DNA of 64,000 nucleotides, from NCBI GenBank assembly GCA_002307725.1, contig DBUB01000011.1:1-64000 (forward strand), written 5' to 3'. The notes under the pieces are model-generated. The model was not told the DNA's origin. It did no database searches and worked only from the letters and a program-made list of their open reading frames with translations. Source of the DNA: Alphaproteobacteria bacterium UBA1301. GTDB taxonomy: Bacteria; Pseudomonadota; Alphaproteobacteria; Micropepsales; Micropepsaceae. Positions 1 to 13,030 of this stretch are shown piece after piece; the first letter of the stretch is position 1; each line of letters starts with the position of its first letter. The position numbers and the translations under genes are program-made.

Positions 1-71
1 CTCAGAGATGTGTGAATGCCGTAGGGCTCTGCCGGGGGCGCAGTAGAAGTTTGACGTTTCCGGCAGTCCAC

Positions 72-121
72 CGACGAAATTCCCCTTGTGAGCCACCAAG
101 CACACGAGAGGAATTCCGTCG
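72..121 (+). promoter_or_regulatory. Stem-loop at the left end of an IS200-type remnant, overlapping the tnpA ribosome site
   Basis: CGACGAAATTCC at 72-83 pairs, with one mismatch, with GGAATTCCGTCG at 110-121. The right arm ends one base before the coding reading of the transposase remnant ends its leader, and the only Shine-Dalgarno-like stretch (GAGAGG, about 106-111) partly lies in this arm. IS200 elements are known to carry a leader hairpin that hides the tnpA ribosome site, and this matches that arrangement. That it still folds is inference. Confidence 0.5.
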
Positions 122-308
122 ATGGACGAGTATGAAAGCCTAAGTCACACCAAGTGGGAGTGCAAATACCACGGTGTTTTTATCCCGAAGTGCCGGCGCA
201 AGGAGCTGTACGGCCAATCGCGCCCGCACTTGGGCGAGGTTTTTCGGGCGTTGGGCCGCGCGGAAAGAAAGCCGGATTGAGGAACGGACGACGATCACAC
301 CTCTTTAG
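122..308 (+). pseudogene. IS200/IS605-family transposase (TnpA) remnant, frameshifted and truncated
   Basis: Reading from ATG 122 gives MDEYESLSHTKWECKYHGVF, then IPKCRRKELYGQSRPHLGEV and FRALGRAERKPD before a TGA at 278-280. This is the characteristic start of IS200-type TnpA (the family reads SLSHTKWECKYHVVFIPK and then RKxLYGQ, HLGEVFR). The family continues ESRIEE. Here SRIEE appears in the next frame from base 270, so a one-base shift at about 269 broke the gene. That frame stops at 306-308. The later part, including the HUH metal-binding motif and the catalytic tyrosine, is absent. No intact right end is seen. It is a dead element; the family assignment is firm, the outer boundaries are not. 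Confidence 0.8.
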
Positions 309-642
309 CGCGGCAGGCGAGACCGGCCATTCCGGGGGGGATATTCTCCGCATTTGGAGTGGGCTGCCGGGAAGGGCGGTCCACCCCCTTGTTTCAGGGT
401 CGTGAACGCGCCTAAATGCGCATCTCGCGGCAACTGTGCCGCGGTCTTTCGCCACGGGATTTCTGCGTTATGACAAGGCTTTAACACTAGTCCCGCGACA
501 CATTCGCAATACAGTCCCGACTGGTCGCGACAAATCGACTGAGTTACATATCTATACATATCTGCGAGCGAACCATCCCTATAGGCACTATGAATGCCGG
601 GCCGCTACCCGGGAAATTTGCGGCTTCGCTCAATGACTTTCC
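309..642. other. Intergenic region upstream of the autotransporter, no gene seen
   Basis: Several short overlapping frames are open here on both strands, but none has a recognisable protein or ribosome site. The first part may be decayed insertion-sequence DNA. The last 150 bases become AT-richer (for example TTACATATCTATACATATC at 543-561) and probably hold the autotransporter promoter. No box is convincing enough to annotate. Confidence 0.4.
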
Positions 643-654
643 ATGGAGGGCTTC

Positions 655-3600
655 GTGGGTCTGCGGTGCAATGCGCGTGTGGTTTCGCGAGAGCGTCTTC
701 GGCTTAGGGCTTTGCGCGGCTCGGCCTCGCATGCCGTTCTGGCGCTGGCGGCAGCCGCCTTCCTGACCAGCCCAGTCTGGGCCGATATCGACTCCGGCAC
801 CACGGTCAAAGCCTCGACGCTATCGGGATCGAGCTCGACGCTCGCCGGCGGCACCGTCGAGCTCGATTCGGCGAAGTCCTATTCGCGTGACTGGTCTCTG
901 AAAAGCTCCACGTCCTCGACGATCGATGCGCTGGGGCTCGCCTCGACGCTCAGCGGCAATATTTCGGGCTCGGGCAACGTCACCTTCAGTAGCTCGGTGA
1001 CCGGGGGCACGGTGACCCTCACAAACTCAGGAAACGATTATACCGGCACCACCACGATCACGTCCGGCACCACGCTGGCTTTGTACGATTCCGACACGGA
1101 CTCGGACACCAACACCACTTCGGGCTCGATCGAACATTCGCAGCGGCTGGTGAATAACGGTACCTTCGACATTTCCGGCACGGTGAGCGGCGCGACAATC
1201 ATTTCTCTGTCGGGTTCGGGAAACATCGTGTTGGGCTCGAGGTCGCTCACCCTTAACGATTACGACTCCGACGAAGACATCACGTATGACACCAATACCA
1301 CCTTCTCCGGCGTCATCTCGGGCAAGGGCGGTCTTGCCCTTACTAGCGGCATAATCACACTGACCGGCGTCAATACCTACACCGGCATCACAACGGTCAG
1401 TACCGACACGCTCTATTTGACCGGCGACGGCAGCATTTCGCAGTCGTCGAACGTCTACGTTTACGGTACGCTTAACGCTTCGGGTGCGAATTCGGTGGTG
1501 TTAAAGTCGCTGTCGGGCAGCGGCACCGTGGTACTGGGGACCAACGATCTTGTGCTCAATAACGCCAGTGGTTCGTTCACCGGCACGATCACTGGCAGCG
1601 GTGAGCTGATCCTCAACAGCGGCACCCAGTACCTCAGCGGCACCAACAGCTTTACCACCGTGGTCATCAACGGCGGCGAGCTCGAAGTGGGCTCCGACAC
1701 GGTTTCCTACAATGTGCAGAACAGTGGCACGTTCACCTTCTATAATTCGAGTGTGCTCACCATGACCGGTGTGATTTCCGGCACCGGCGATGTCACCAAG
1801 GAAGGCTCGGCCATCACCACCATTTCGACGGCTCAGACCTACACCGGCGCCACTACCATCACCGCCGGCACCATCAAACTGACCGACGCGGGCAGCTTGG
1901 CGACGTCCAGCGGCGTCGAGGTCGACAGCATCCTGGATCTCACCGAATCCACCAACGCGGCGATCACCTCGCTGACCGGCACTGGCACTGTGCGCCTGGG
2001 TACGGAATCGCTCACCATCACCGGTGGCGCCGGCGATTTTTCTGGCACCATCACTGGTTCAGGCACGCTCACCATTTCCGGCGGCAGCCAGTCGTTCTCC
2101 GGCACCAATACCTACACCGGCGCCACCACCGTCAGCGGCGGCACGATGGTTCTGGTCGCGGGTGCCAGTCTGAAATCGGCCGTCACACTTGCCACCGGTA
2201 CGTCGATTGATCTTTCCTCTGGGGTGACGATCACAGGCAGCGCGACGATTGGCTCGCTGAGCGGTACGGGGTCGGTCAATCTCGGCGCCAACACGCTGGT
2301 GCTGTCGGCCGCGGCCGGCACCTTCTCTGGCACTATTACGGGTACCGGCAGCTTGTGGATCTCCGGCGGTACCGAAACCCTGTCCGGCACCTCGACCTAC
2401 ACCGGCACCACCACGGTCTCCGCCGGCACGCTGACCCTGACTGGCAGCCTCGCGACGACCAGCAAACTCAACATCAGCGGCACGTTGGACGCCACTGGTG
2501 CCGCCGACACGACGCTGACGTTTGTTTCGTTGGCGGGCGCTGGCGCAGTCGAACTCGGTACCCATGCGCTGGTGCTGAACACGGCATCGGGCGTCTCTAC
2601 CGTCTTTTCTGGCGTCCTTTCGGGCGATGCGAGCCTCACGATCAGCGGCAGCGGAACCCAAGCGCTTTCCGGCGCCAACACCTACAGCGGCATCACGACC
2701 GTCAACAGCGGCGCGACGCTGCAGATCGGCAACGGCAGCTCGAGCGGCTCGATCGCCAGTACCGAGGTCGTCAACAACGGTACGCTGAAGTTCTACCGTC
2801 TGGATTCAAGCACGTTTTCCAGTGTGATTTCCGGCACCGGCGACGTCGTTCAGGCTGGTATCGGCACGACCATCCTTACCGGCGACAACACCTATACCGG
2901 CACCACCACGATCTCGGCCGGTACGCTGCAGATCGGCGACGGCACGACCTCTGGTTCGATCGCCTACACGTCAAGCATCATCGACAACGGCACACTGGCT
3001 TTCGCGAGTCCCGGTGCGGTGACCATCAACACCACCATTTCCGGGGCGGGCAGCGTTTCGATTCTCAGCGGCACGGTGACGTTGACTTCGGTCAACACCT
3101 ATACCGGCGTTACCAAGATCGCGAGCGACGCCACGTTGGCGCTTACCAATACGGCGAACATCAACACCTCCGACAGTGTCACGATCAACGGCACGCTGGA
3201 TCTTTCGGGTCTGACGACGGGCATCACGCTGAAGTCGCTGGCCGGTTCAGGTGCCGTGGACCTCGGCACCCAGGACCTGACCCTGACCGCGGCCAGCACC
3301 ACGTTCTCGGGTGTGGTTTCGGGCTCTGGCGGCCTGATCCTGTCGAGCAGCAACACCGGCACGCAGGTTCTTTCTGGCATCAGCACCTATACAGGTGCCA
3401 CTCTGGTCAATGGCGGCACGCTTTCGGTCACCGGTTCGATCGCCAATTCGGCGGTTTCGGTGGCTTCGGGGGCTACGCTGACGGGCAGCGGCACCGTCGG
3501 CGCACTGACGGTCGCCAGCGGCGGCACGGTGAGCGGTACACTCGGCAGCACACTGACGTCAAGCGGGAACATCAGCTTGGCGAGCGGCAGCAATTACACG

Positions 3601-5028
3601 ATCTCATTAACCTCCACGCACTCCGACAGTGCTGTTCTTTCGACCTCTGGCAGCGCGAGCGTGGACGGGACAATTATAACGATTGCGAGCACCGACGGCA
3701 CGTTCGATCTCGGCAACAAGATCAAGATTCTGTCGGCCAGCAGCATCACCGGTAACTTTGAATTCTCTAATGGGTCCACGACCACGACGACCTTCACCGG
3801 CAGCGACGTGGGTGGCAACAACGAGGCGGTGTTCAAGGCGACGCTCGACACGGCGACGTCCGGCATCACCTATCTGCAGATCAATCTCTATCAGCTTTCG
3901 CCAGCCATAACGGCCATCTCCGGCGCCACGCTTAATCAGAAACTGGTGGCGGCGGGTATTGATAAGGCGATTGCTGCCGGTTCGACGCTTTCGGCAGGTT
4001 TCGAGTCGCTTGGCAACAACACCACGTCCGAACTGCAGACCAATACCAACCAGCTCTCCGGTGAAATCGGCGCCGATGCGCCGCTGGCGGCCAAGGCGGC
4101 GTTCCTGCCGTTCCTGGATGCCTTGTCGACTCGCACTGCCATGCAGCGCCCGCTCGTCAAGGGCCAGGTCCAGCCGCTCGAGACCTGGATTAGTGCCTAC
4201 GGCGGCACCGACATCGTTACTGGCGACGCCACTGGTGACGGTTCACACAAGTTCCGCTCCAGCGTCGCCGGCATTGTCGCCGGTGCGCAATGGATGCCGT
4301 GGAGCAACGTGGTTCTGGGCGGGGCGATCTCGGCGGGTACGTCGAACTTCCGCGTCGCCGAGGATCTCGGTAAGGGCAGTGTTAAGTCGCTTCAGGCCGG
4401 TGTTTACGGCTATATCCAGACCAGCCGCCACTTCTACAATTCGTTTGCGGCGGGCGTTGGTGTGTCGGAGATCAAGACCAACCGCGTGGTTACGGTGTCC
4501 GATACCGACGAACTCACCGGCAAGCTTACCACCGTCACCTTCGGCGGCCGTTACGAAGCGGGCCTTCAGCTGCCGTGGGTCACGCCTTATATCGGCGTGC
4601 AGGATCACGTCACTATGCTGCCGGGCTACACCGAAGGGGTGGCGAGCGGCACGTCCACCTTCGCGTTGAAATATGACTCGCGCACCTACAATTCGGGCCG
4701 TGTGGAACTTGGTCTGCGCCACTATATCGACCTCGATGTGACGCCGCGCTGGATTCTGACGCCGGACTTCACCCTGCATATCAACGATCGGCTCGCTTGG
4801 GCGCATGACCTTTCCGACGGTTCGCAGTCGAATGTGGTGTTTGACTCGCTGTCGTCGTCGGATTTCACCGTGTTCGGCGCCAAGGCCAAGCGCGATGCCG
4901 TCCTCGGTTCGGTCGGCGCCGATGTGCTGTTCAACAACGGCGTGCGCCTCACCGCGCATCTCGACACCGCCTTCAGCCAGAAGTCGCAATCCTTCACCGG
5001 CTTCGCCGGCGTCGGTTACACTTGGTAA
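655..5028 (+). CDS. Autotransporter with beta-strand-repeat passenger (type Va secretion)
   Basis: A single large outer-membrane/secreted protein of about 1457 residues. An Arg-rich N-terminus precedes a hydrophobic signal segment (AVLALAAAAFLTSPVWA). The passenger is Ser/Thr/Gly-rich and repeats the autotransporter-associated beta-strand motif (forms such as NTYTGATTVSGGT, STYTGTTTVSAGTL, NTYTGTTTISAGTL) about nine times, as expected for a right-handed beta-helix. The last 280 residues are an autotransporter barrel (from about PLETWISAYGG) ending in an aromatic residue (GVGYTW). An ATG at 643 extends the frame by four codons but has no ribosome site. GGAGGG at 645-650 sits just ahead of GTG 655, so that start is preferred. 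No protease motif or RGD-type motif is evident, so an adhesin-like or surface role is inference. It is followed by a terminator and stands alone. Confidence 0.87.
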   Translation: MGLRCNARVVSRERLRLRALRGSASHAVLALAAAAFLTSPVWADIDSGTTVKASTLSGSSSTLAGGTVELDSAKSYSRDWSLKSSTSSTIDALGLASTLSGNISGSGNVTFSSSVTGGTVTLTNSGNDYTGTTTITSGTTLALYDSDTDSDTNTTSGSIEHSQRLVNNGTFDISGTVSGATIISLSGSGNIVLGSRSLTLNDYDSDEDITYDTNTTFSGVISGKGGLALTSGIITLTGVNTYTGITTVSTDTLYLTGDGSISQSSNVYVYGTLNASGANSVVLKSLSGSGTVVLGTNDLVLNNASGSFTGTITGSGELILNSGTQYLSGTNSFTTVVINGGELEVGSDTVSYNVQNSGTFTFYNSSVLTMTGVISGTGDVTKEGSAITTISTAQTYTGATTITAGTIKLTDAGSLATSSGVEVDSILDLTESTNAAITSLTGTGTVRLGTESLTITGGAGDFSGTITGSGTLTISGGSQSFSGTNTYTGATTVSGGTMVLVAGASLKSAVTLATGTSIDLSSGVTITGSATIGSLSGTGSVNLGANTLVLSAAAGTFSGTITGTGSLWISGGTETLSGTSTYTGTTTVSAGTLTLTGSLATTSKLNISGTLDATGAADTTLTFVSLAGAGAVELGTHALVLNTASGVSTVFSGVLSGDASLTISGSGTQALSGANTYSGITTVNSGATLQIGNGSSSGSIASTEVVNNGTLKFYRLDSSTFSSVISGTGDVVQAGIGTTILTGDNTYTGTTTISAGTLQIGDGTTSGSIAYTSSIIDNGTLAFASPGAVTINTTISGAGSVSILSGTVTLTSVNTYTGVTKIASDATLALTNTANINTSDSVTINGTLDLSGLTTGITLKSLAGSGAVDLGTQDLTLTAASTTFSGVVSGSGGLILSSSNTGTQVLSGISTYTGATLVNGGTLSVTGSIANSAVSVASGATLTGSGTVGALTVASGGTVSGTLGSTLTSSGNISLASGSNYTISLTSTHSDSAVLSTSGSASVDGTIITIASTDGTFDLGNKIKILSASSITGNFEFSNGSTTTTTFTGSDVGGNNEAVFKATLDTATSGITYLQINLYQLSPAITAISGATLNQKLVAAGIDKAIAAGSTLSAGFESLGNNTTSELQTNTNQLSGEIGADAPLAAKAAFLPFLDALSTRTAMQRPLVKGQVQPLETWISAYGGTDIVTGDATGDGSHKFRSSVAGIVAGAQWMPWSNVVLGGAISAGTSNFRVAEDLGKGSVKSLQAGVYGYIQTSRHFYNSFAAGVGVSEIKTNRVVTVSDTDELTGKLTTVTFGGRYEAGLQLPWVTPYIGVQDHVTMLPGYTEGVASGTSTFALKYDSRTYNSGRVELGLRHYIDLDVTPRWILTPDFTLHINDRLAWAHDLSDGSQSNVVFDSLSSSDFTVFGAKAKRDAVLGSVGADVLFNNGVRLTAHLDTAFSQKSQSFTGFAGVGYTW

Positions 5029-5048
5029 GTACGGTCCTGGAAAAAGAA

Positions 5049-5082
5049 GCGCGGTCGTCCGGTTCGGATGGCCGCGTTTTTC
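5049..5082 (+). terminator. Rho-independent terminator of the autotransporter gene
   Basis: GCGCGGTC at 5049-5056 pairs with GGCCGCG at 5070-5076 and is followed by TTTTT at 5077-5081. It begins 20 bases after the stop codon. Confidence 0.65.
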
Positions 5083-5323
5083 TTGGGCCTGACGGTGCCG
5101 GTTAGCGGCCTTGTTCCCCCGGTGCGCCGCGGTAAGGTTACCCTAAGGGGGTATTGCTTCTGGCGGTCGCCTCCGGCCACCTTAAAATGAGACCTCAAAG
5201 ACGCCAAAATGACCACGAGATTGCCGTTAGTCGGCTACCGCGACAATTTAATTCCAAACTGCGTCACTCCTGCGCCATTTCCCAATTGCACCAAAGGCCC
5301 TTAGTGTGCAGAACAAAATCTGA

Positions 5324-5367
5324 GCGTTTCCAGGAAAAGTGGGACCCGGTTTTCCGTCCGGAAACGC
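5324..5367. repeat. Nested palindromic dispersed repeat, copy A (upstream of gltB)
   Basis: Outer arms GCGTTTCC (5324-5331) and GGAAACGC (5360-5367) enclose inner arms GGAAAA (5333-5338) and TTTTCC (5350-5355), with the centre GTGGGACCCGG. Related copies lie at 31574-31610 and 61660-61691. It occupies the 5083-5426 stretch before gltB, which otherwise shows no gene and presumably holds the gltB promoter. Confidence 0.75.
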
Positions 5368-5426
5368 GACAAACAAAAGATGGGGATTTCCCCGTTTTCC
5401 GGCTCAACTCCGATTGGACAGGGCAT

Positions 5427-10049
<4,623 letters not shown>

Positions 10050-10052
10050 ACC

Positions 10053-11504
10053 ATGGGCAAGGTCACCGGTTTTCTCGAAGTCGAACGCAAGGATCGCTCC
10101 TACGAAAAGCCTGAGGCGCGGCGCAAGCACTGGCATGAATTCGTTCAGCCGCTGGCGCCGGGCGAAACCTCGACGCAGGCGTCGCGCTGCATGGATTGCG
10201 GCATTCCGTTCTGCCACAACGGCTGTCCGGTCAACAATCTGATCCCGGACTGGAACAATCTCGTCTATCACGACGATTGGAAGAACGCGCTCGGCGTTCT
10301 GCACTCGACCAATAATTTCCCGGAATTCACCGGCCGCATTTGCCCTGCGCCGTGCGAGGCGAGTTGCACGCTGAACATCCAGGACACGCCCGTCACCATC
10401 AAGACCATCGAATGCGAAACGGTGGAGCGTGGTTGGAAAGAGGGCTGGATCGTGCCGCAGGTGGCGGAGACGCGCACCGGCAAGCGCGTTGCCGTGGTCG
10501 GTTCGGGCCCGTCGGGTTTGGCCGCGGCGCAACAACTGGCGCGCGCCGGTCACGCCGTGACGGTGTTCGAGAAGAACGACCGGCCCGGCGGCCTGCTGCG
10601 CTATGGCATTCCGGACTTCAAGCTCGATAAACACCGCATCGACCGCCGTCTCAAGCAGATGCAGGCCGAAGGTGTTGAGTTCCGCACCAATGTCGAGGTT
10701 GGCATCACCTTGCCGGTGTCGGCACTGCTCGAAAATTTCCACGCCATTGTGATGGCGGGCGGTTCCGAAACCCCGCGCGATCTCGCAGTGGAGGGGCGCG
10801 AGTTCGCCGGTGTGTATTTCGCCATGGAGTTTCTCACCCAGCAAAATAAGCGCAATGCTGGTGACGAGGAAACGCGCGCTGCGCCGCAAGGCAGCATCAG
10901 CGCCAAGGGAAAGCATGTCGTCGTCATTGGCGGCGGCGATACCGGCTCGGATTGTGTCGGCACCTCGAACCGCCAAGGCGCGGCGTCGGTTACCCAGATC
11001 GAAATCCTGCCCAAACCGCCGGTGAAGGAAGACAAGGGCGCCACTTGGCCGGATTGGCCGATCAAGCTGCGCGTGTCGTCGTCGCAGGAAGAGGGCTGCA
11101 CGACGGAATGGTCCAGCGTGGCCCGCCGCATCGTTGGTGAAGGCGGCAAGGTCAAGGGTCTCGAATGCGTGCGCGTCGAATGGAAAACCGATGCGCAAGG
11201 CCGTCGCGCGCCAATGCCCGTCTCGGGTAGCGAATTCAAGGTCGAAGCCGATCTCGTGTTGCTGGCGATGGGCTTCACCGGTCCGCGCCGCGCGGGGCTC
11301 TTGGAGCAGGCTGGTGTCGAGTTCGATCCGCGCGGCAACGTCCAAGCAACCGATCAGGACTACAAGACTTCCATTCCGCGCGTCTTCGCTTGTGGCGACA
11401 TGCGCCGCGGTCAGTCGTTGGTGGTGTGGGCAATCCGCGAAGGCCGCCAAGCCGCCCGCGCCGTTGATGAATTCCTGATGGGTTCGAGCACACTACCGCG
11501 ATAA
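10053..11504 (+). CDS. gltD: Glutamate synthase (NADPH), small subunit
   Basis: 483 residues, the FAD- and NADPH-binding electron-input subunit of glutamate synthase. The N-terminal cysteine-rich region (CMDCGIPFCHNGCPVNN, then CPAPCEASC) carries the two 4Fe-4S clusters. A dinucleotide fold follows (VVGSGPSGLAAAQQLARAG) for FAD, with a second nucleotide site (VVIGGGDTGSDC) for NADPH. The C-terminal signature ACGDMRRGQSLVVWAIREGR is typical of the family. It starts three bases after gltB and ends just before a strong terminator. Confidence 0.97.
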   Translation: MGKVTGFLEVERKDRSYEKPEARRKHWHEFVQPLAPGETSTQASRCMDCGIPFCHNGCPVNNLIPDWNNLVYHDDWKNALGVLHSTNNFPEFTGRICPAPCEASCTLNIQDTPVTIKTIECETVERGWKEGWIVPQVAETRTGKRVAVVGSGPSGLAAAQQLARAGHAVTVFEKNDRPGGLLRYGIPDFKLDKHRIDRRLKQMQAEGVEFRTNVEVGITLPVSALLENFHAIVMAGGSETPRDLAVEGREFAGVYFAMEFLTQQNKRNAGDEETRAAPQGSISAKGKHVVVIGGGDTGSDCVGTSNRQGAASVTQIEILPKPPVKEDKGATWPDWPIKLRVSSSQEEGCTTEWSSVARRIVGEGGKVKGLECVRVEWKTDAQGRRAPMPVSGSEFKVEADLVLLAMGFTGPRRAGLLEQAGVEFDPRGNVQATDQDYKTSIPRVFACGDMRRGQSLVVWAIREGRQAARAVDEFLMGSSTLPR

Positions 11505-11530
11505 CAGCTCGACTCTGTTCGCAACGACTT

Positions 11531-11560
11531 ATGGCCGGGATTTGTCCCGGCCATTTTATA
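11531..11560 (+). terminator. Rho-independent terminator of gltBD
   Basis: A perfect 10-bp stem, ATGGCCGGGA (11531-11540) and TCCCGGCCAT (11543-11552 region), with a TTTG loop and a following T-rich TTTTATA. It lies between the convergent gltD and the propeller gene. The reverse orientation lacks a good T tract, so it mainly serves gltD. Confidence 0.85.
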
Positions 11561-11565
11561 TTGAC

Positions 11566-12882
11566 CTATTTCACCGCCAGCGCATACAAATTTCCGTCGG
11601 TCGCGCCGATATAGATCACGTCGTCCGCCACCACCGGCGAAGCCAGGAACGCGCCCAGCATCAGCAGTTTCAAATATCCGCCGACGCCGTCGTCATAGAA
11701 CGCGCTGTCGAACGGCTTGCCCCAATCGAGCGCCCCGTCCGCGGTGGCATACGCTGCCGCGCCCTTCTTCGATGCGTCGGTCGTGAAATGCCAGATCGGC
11801 TGGTGGGTGGAAAGATTGATGGCGTGGACTTCGCCGCGCATCGAACTGGCGTACAGCATCGCACCGGAAAGTGCAGGCGAGGCGAACAGCGGCCAGCCCT
11901 TCAGGTCGATGGTGGCGACAAGCTTTCCGGTCTTCGCCTCGACATCGAACATCAACCCAGTGTCGGAGGTGCCGGCGAAGACGTGCCCGGTTTGCACTGC
12001 CGGCGAGGTGATCACCCAGGAGCCTTTGGTGGAAAGGCGCCATCGCTTCGTGCCGGTCGTAGCATCAAGCGCATAAAGATGGGAATCACGGGCACCGAAG
12101 AACACCATGCCATCCGCCACCGCCGCCGACGACTGAATGCCGGTCTGGTTATGGATGGCAAAATCGTCGCCGGTCTTGAAGCGCCACGCCTCTTTGCCGG
12201 TCGCCTCATTCAGCGCGTAGAAAAACGTATCCCAGCTTCCGATATAGACTTGCCCGTTCGCCACCGCGGGCGAGGCATGCACCACATCGCCGGTCTTGAA
12301 TTTCCACACCAAGGCGCCGTTTGCCGCATCGAGGGCATAGACGTTGCCGTCGCCGCTGCCGAAAATCACCTTGCCGTTCGACACCACCGGCGAGGACAGA
12401 TAGCAGTCCCACGGATCGGGCATCGTCTCGGCGGCGGGCTCCGAGCCATGCAGATGTTTAGCGGCGAAGCGTCGTTCGCCTGCTGTCGCGAACTTCCATT
12501 TCAGCGTGCCGGTCACGGCATCCACGGCATAGAATGTCGAATCATACGAACCGAAATAGACCATTCCGCCCGCCACTGCCGGTGACGAAACCACACGCCC
12601 CTTGGTTTCGAATTTCCATTTCAATGTTCCGGCGTCGCGGTTCACCGCATAGAGAAATCCGTCGGTGGAGCCTGCAAAAACCGTATCGCCCACCACGGCG
12701 GGCGAGGAGATAAACGCGCCCTTGGCATGGAACGTCCATTTGACGCCGCCAAATGCCGTCTTGCCGGTGCCGTCATAGACGCCGGTATGTTGGGCATTAC
12801 CGCGGAACATCGGCGCATCTGCCGCCAATACCGGTTGGAAAAGTAAAACGGCAAGTGAAGCCAAAGCAAATGTGTGGCGCAT
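11566..12882 (-). CDS. Secreted PQQ-type beta-propeller repeat protein
   Basis: 438 residues. A signal peptide (MRHTFALASLAVLLFQPVLA) is followed by MFRGNAQHTG, the usual opening of PQQ-like propeller proteins. At least six blade repeats follow of the form SSPAVxGGxVYFGSxDxxxYAVDAxTGxLKWKF. The family includes BamB-like scaffolds and subunits of quinoprotein dehydrogenases. No dehydrogenase catalytic Asp/Cys-Cys set is visible, so an enzyme is unlikely and a periplasmic binding or scaffold role is inference. ATG 12882 has a very strong ribosome site (GGGAGGGAA). It is divergent from tamA; a scaffold role in outer-membrane assembly beside tamAB is an attractive but untested idea. Confidence 0.8.
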   Translation of the reverse strand: MRHTFALASLAVLLFQPVLAADAPMFRGNAQHTGVYDGTGKTAFGGVKWTFHAKGAFISSPAVVGDTVFAGSTDGFLYAVNRDAGTLKWKFETKGRVVSSPAVAGGMVYFGSYDSTFYAVDAVTGTLKWKFATAGERRFAAKHLHGSEPAAETMPDPWDCYLSSPVVSNGKVIFGSGDGNVYALDAANGALVWKFKTGDVVHASPAVANGQVYIGSWDTFFYALNEATGKEAWRFKTGDDFAIHNQTGIQSSAAVADGMVFFGARDSHLYALDATTGTKRWRLSTKGSWVITSPAVQTGHVFAGTSDTGLMFDVEAKTGKLVATIDLKGWPLFASPALSGAMLYASSMRGEVHAINLSTHQPIWHFTTDASKKGAAAYATADGALDWGKPFDSAFYDDGVGGYLKLLMLGAFLASPVVADDVIYIGATDGNLYALAVK

Positions 12883-13030
12883 GAAATTCCCTCCCCGCGA
12901 ACGGCCGGAAGTAGAGCGCTACGCGTGTATGCCGTCAAACACTGCAACGGATTGCGAAATTCACGATTGCGTTAGTCACTCGCCCGCCGCCCCCTTCACA
13001 AGGTCGCCGTTTTGCGCCTTAGTAGGGGGC

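Noticed and set aside
2059..2661. 200-residue open frame antisense to the autotransporter, and similar antisense frames inside it
   Set aside because: The passenger's codon bias opens frames on the other strand; the peptides are low-complexity Arg/Gly/Ala with no ribosome site.
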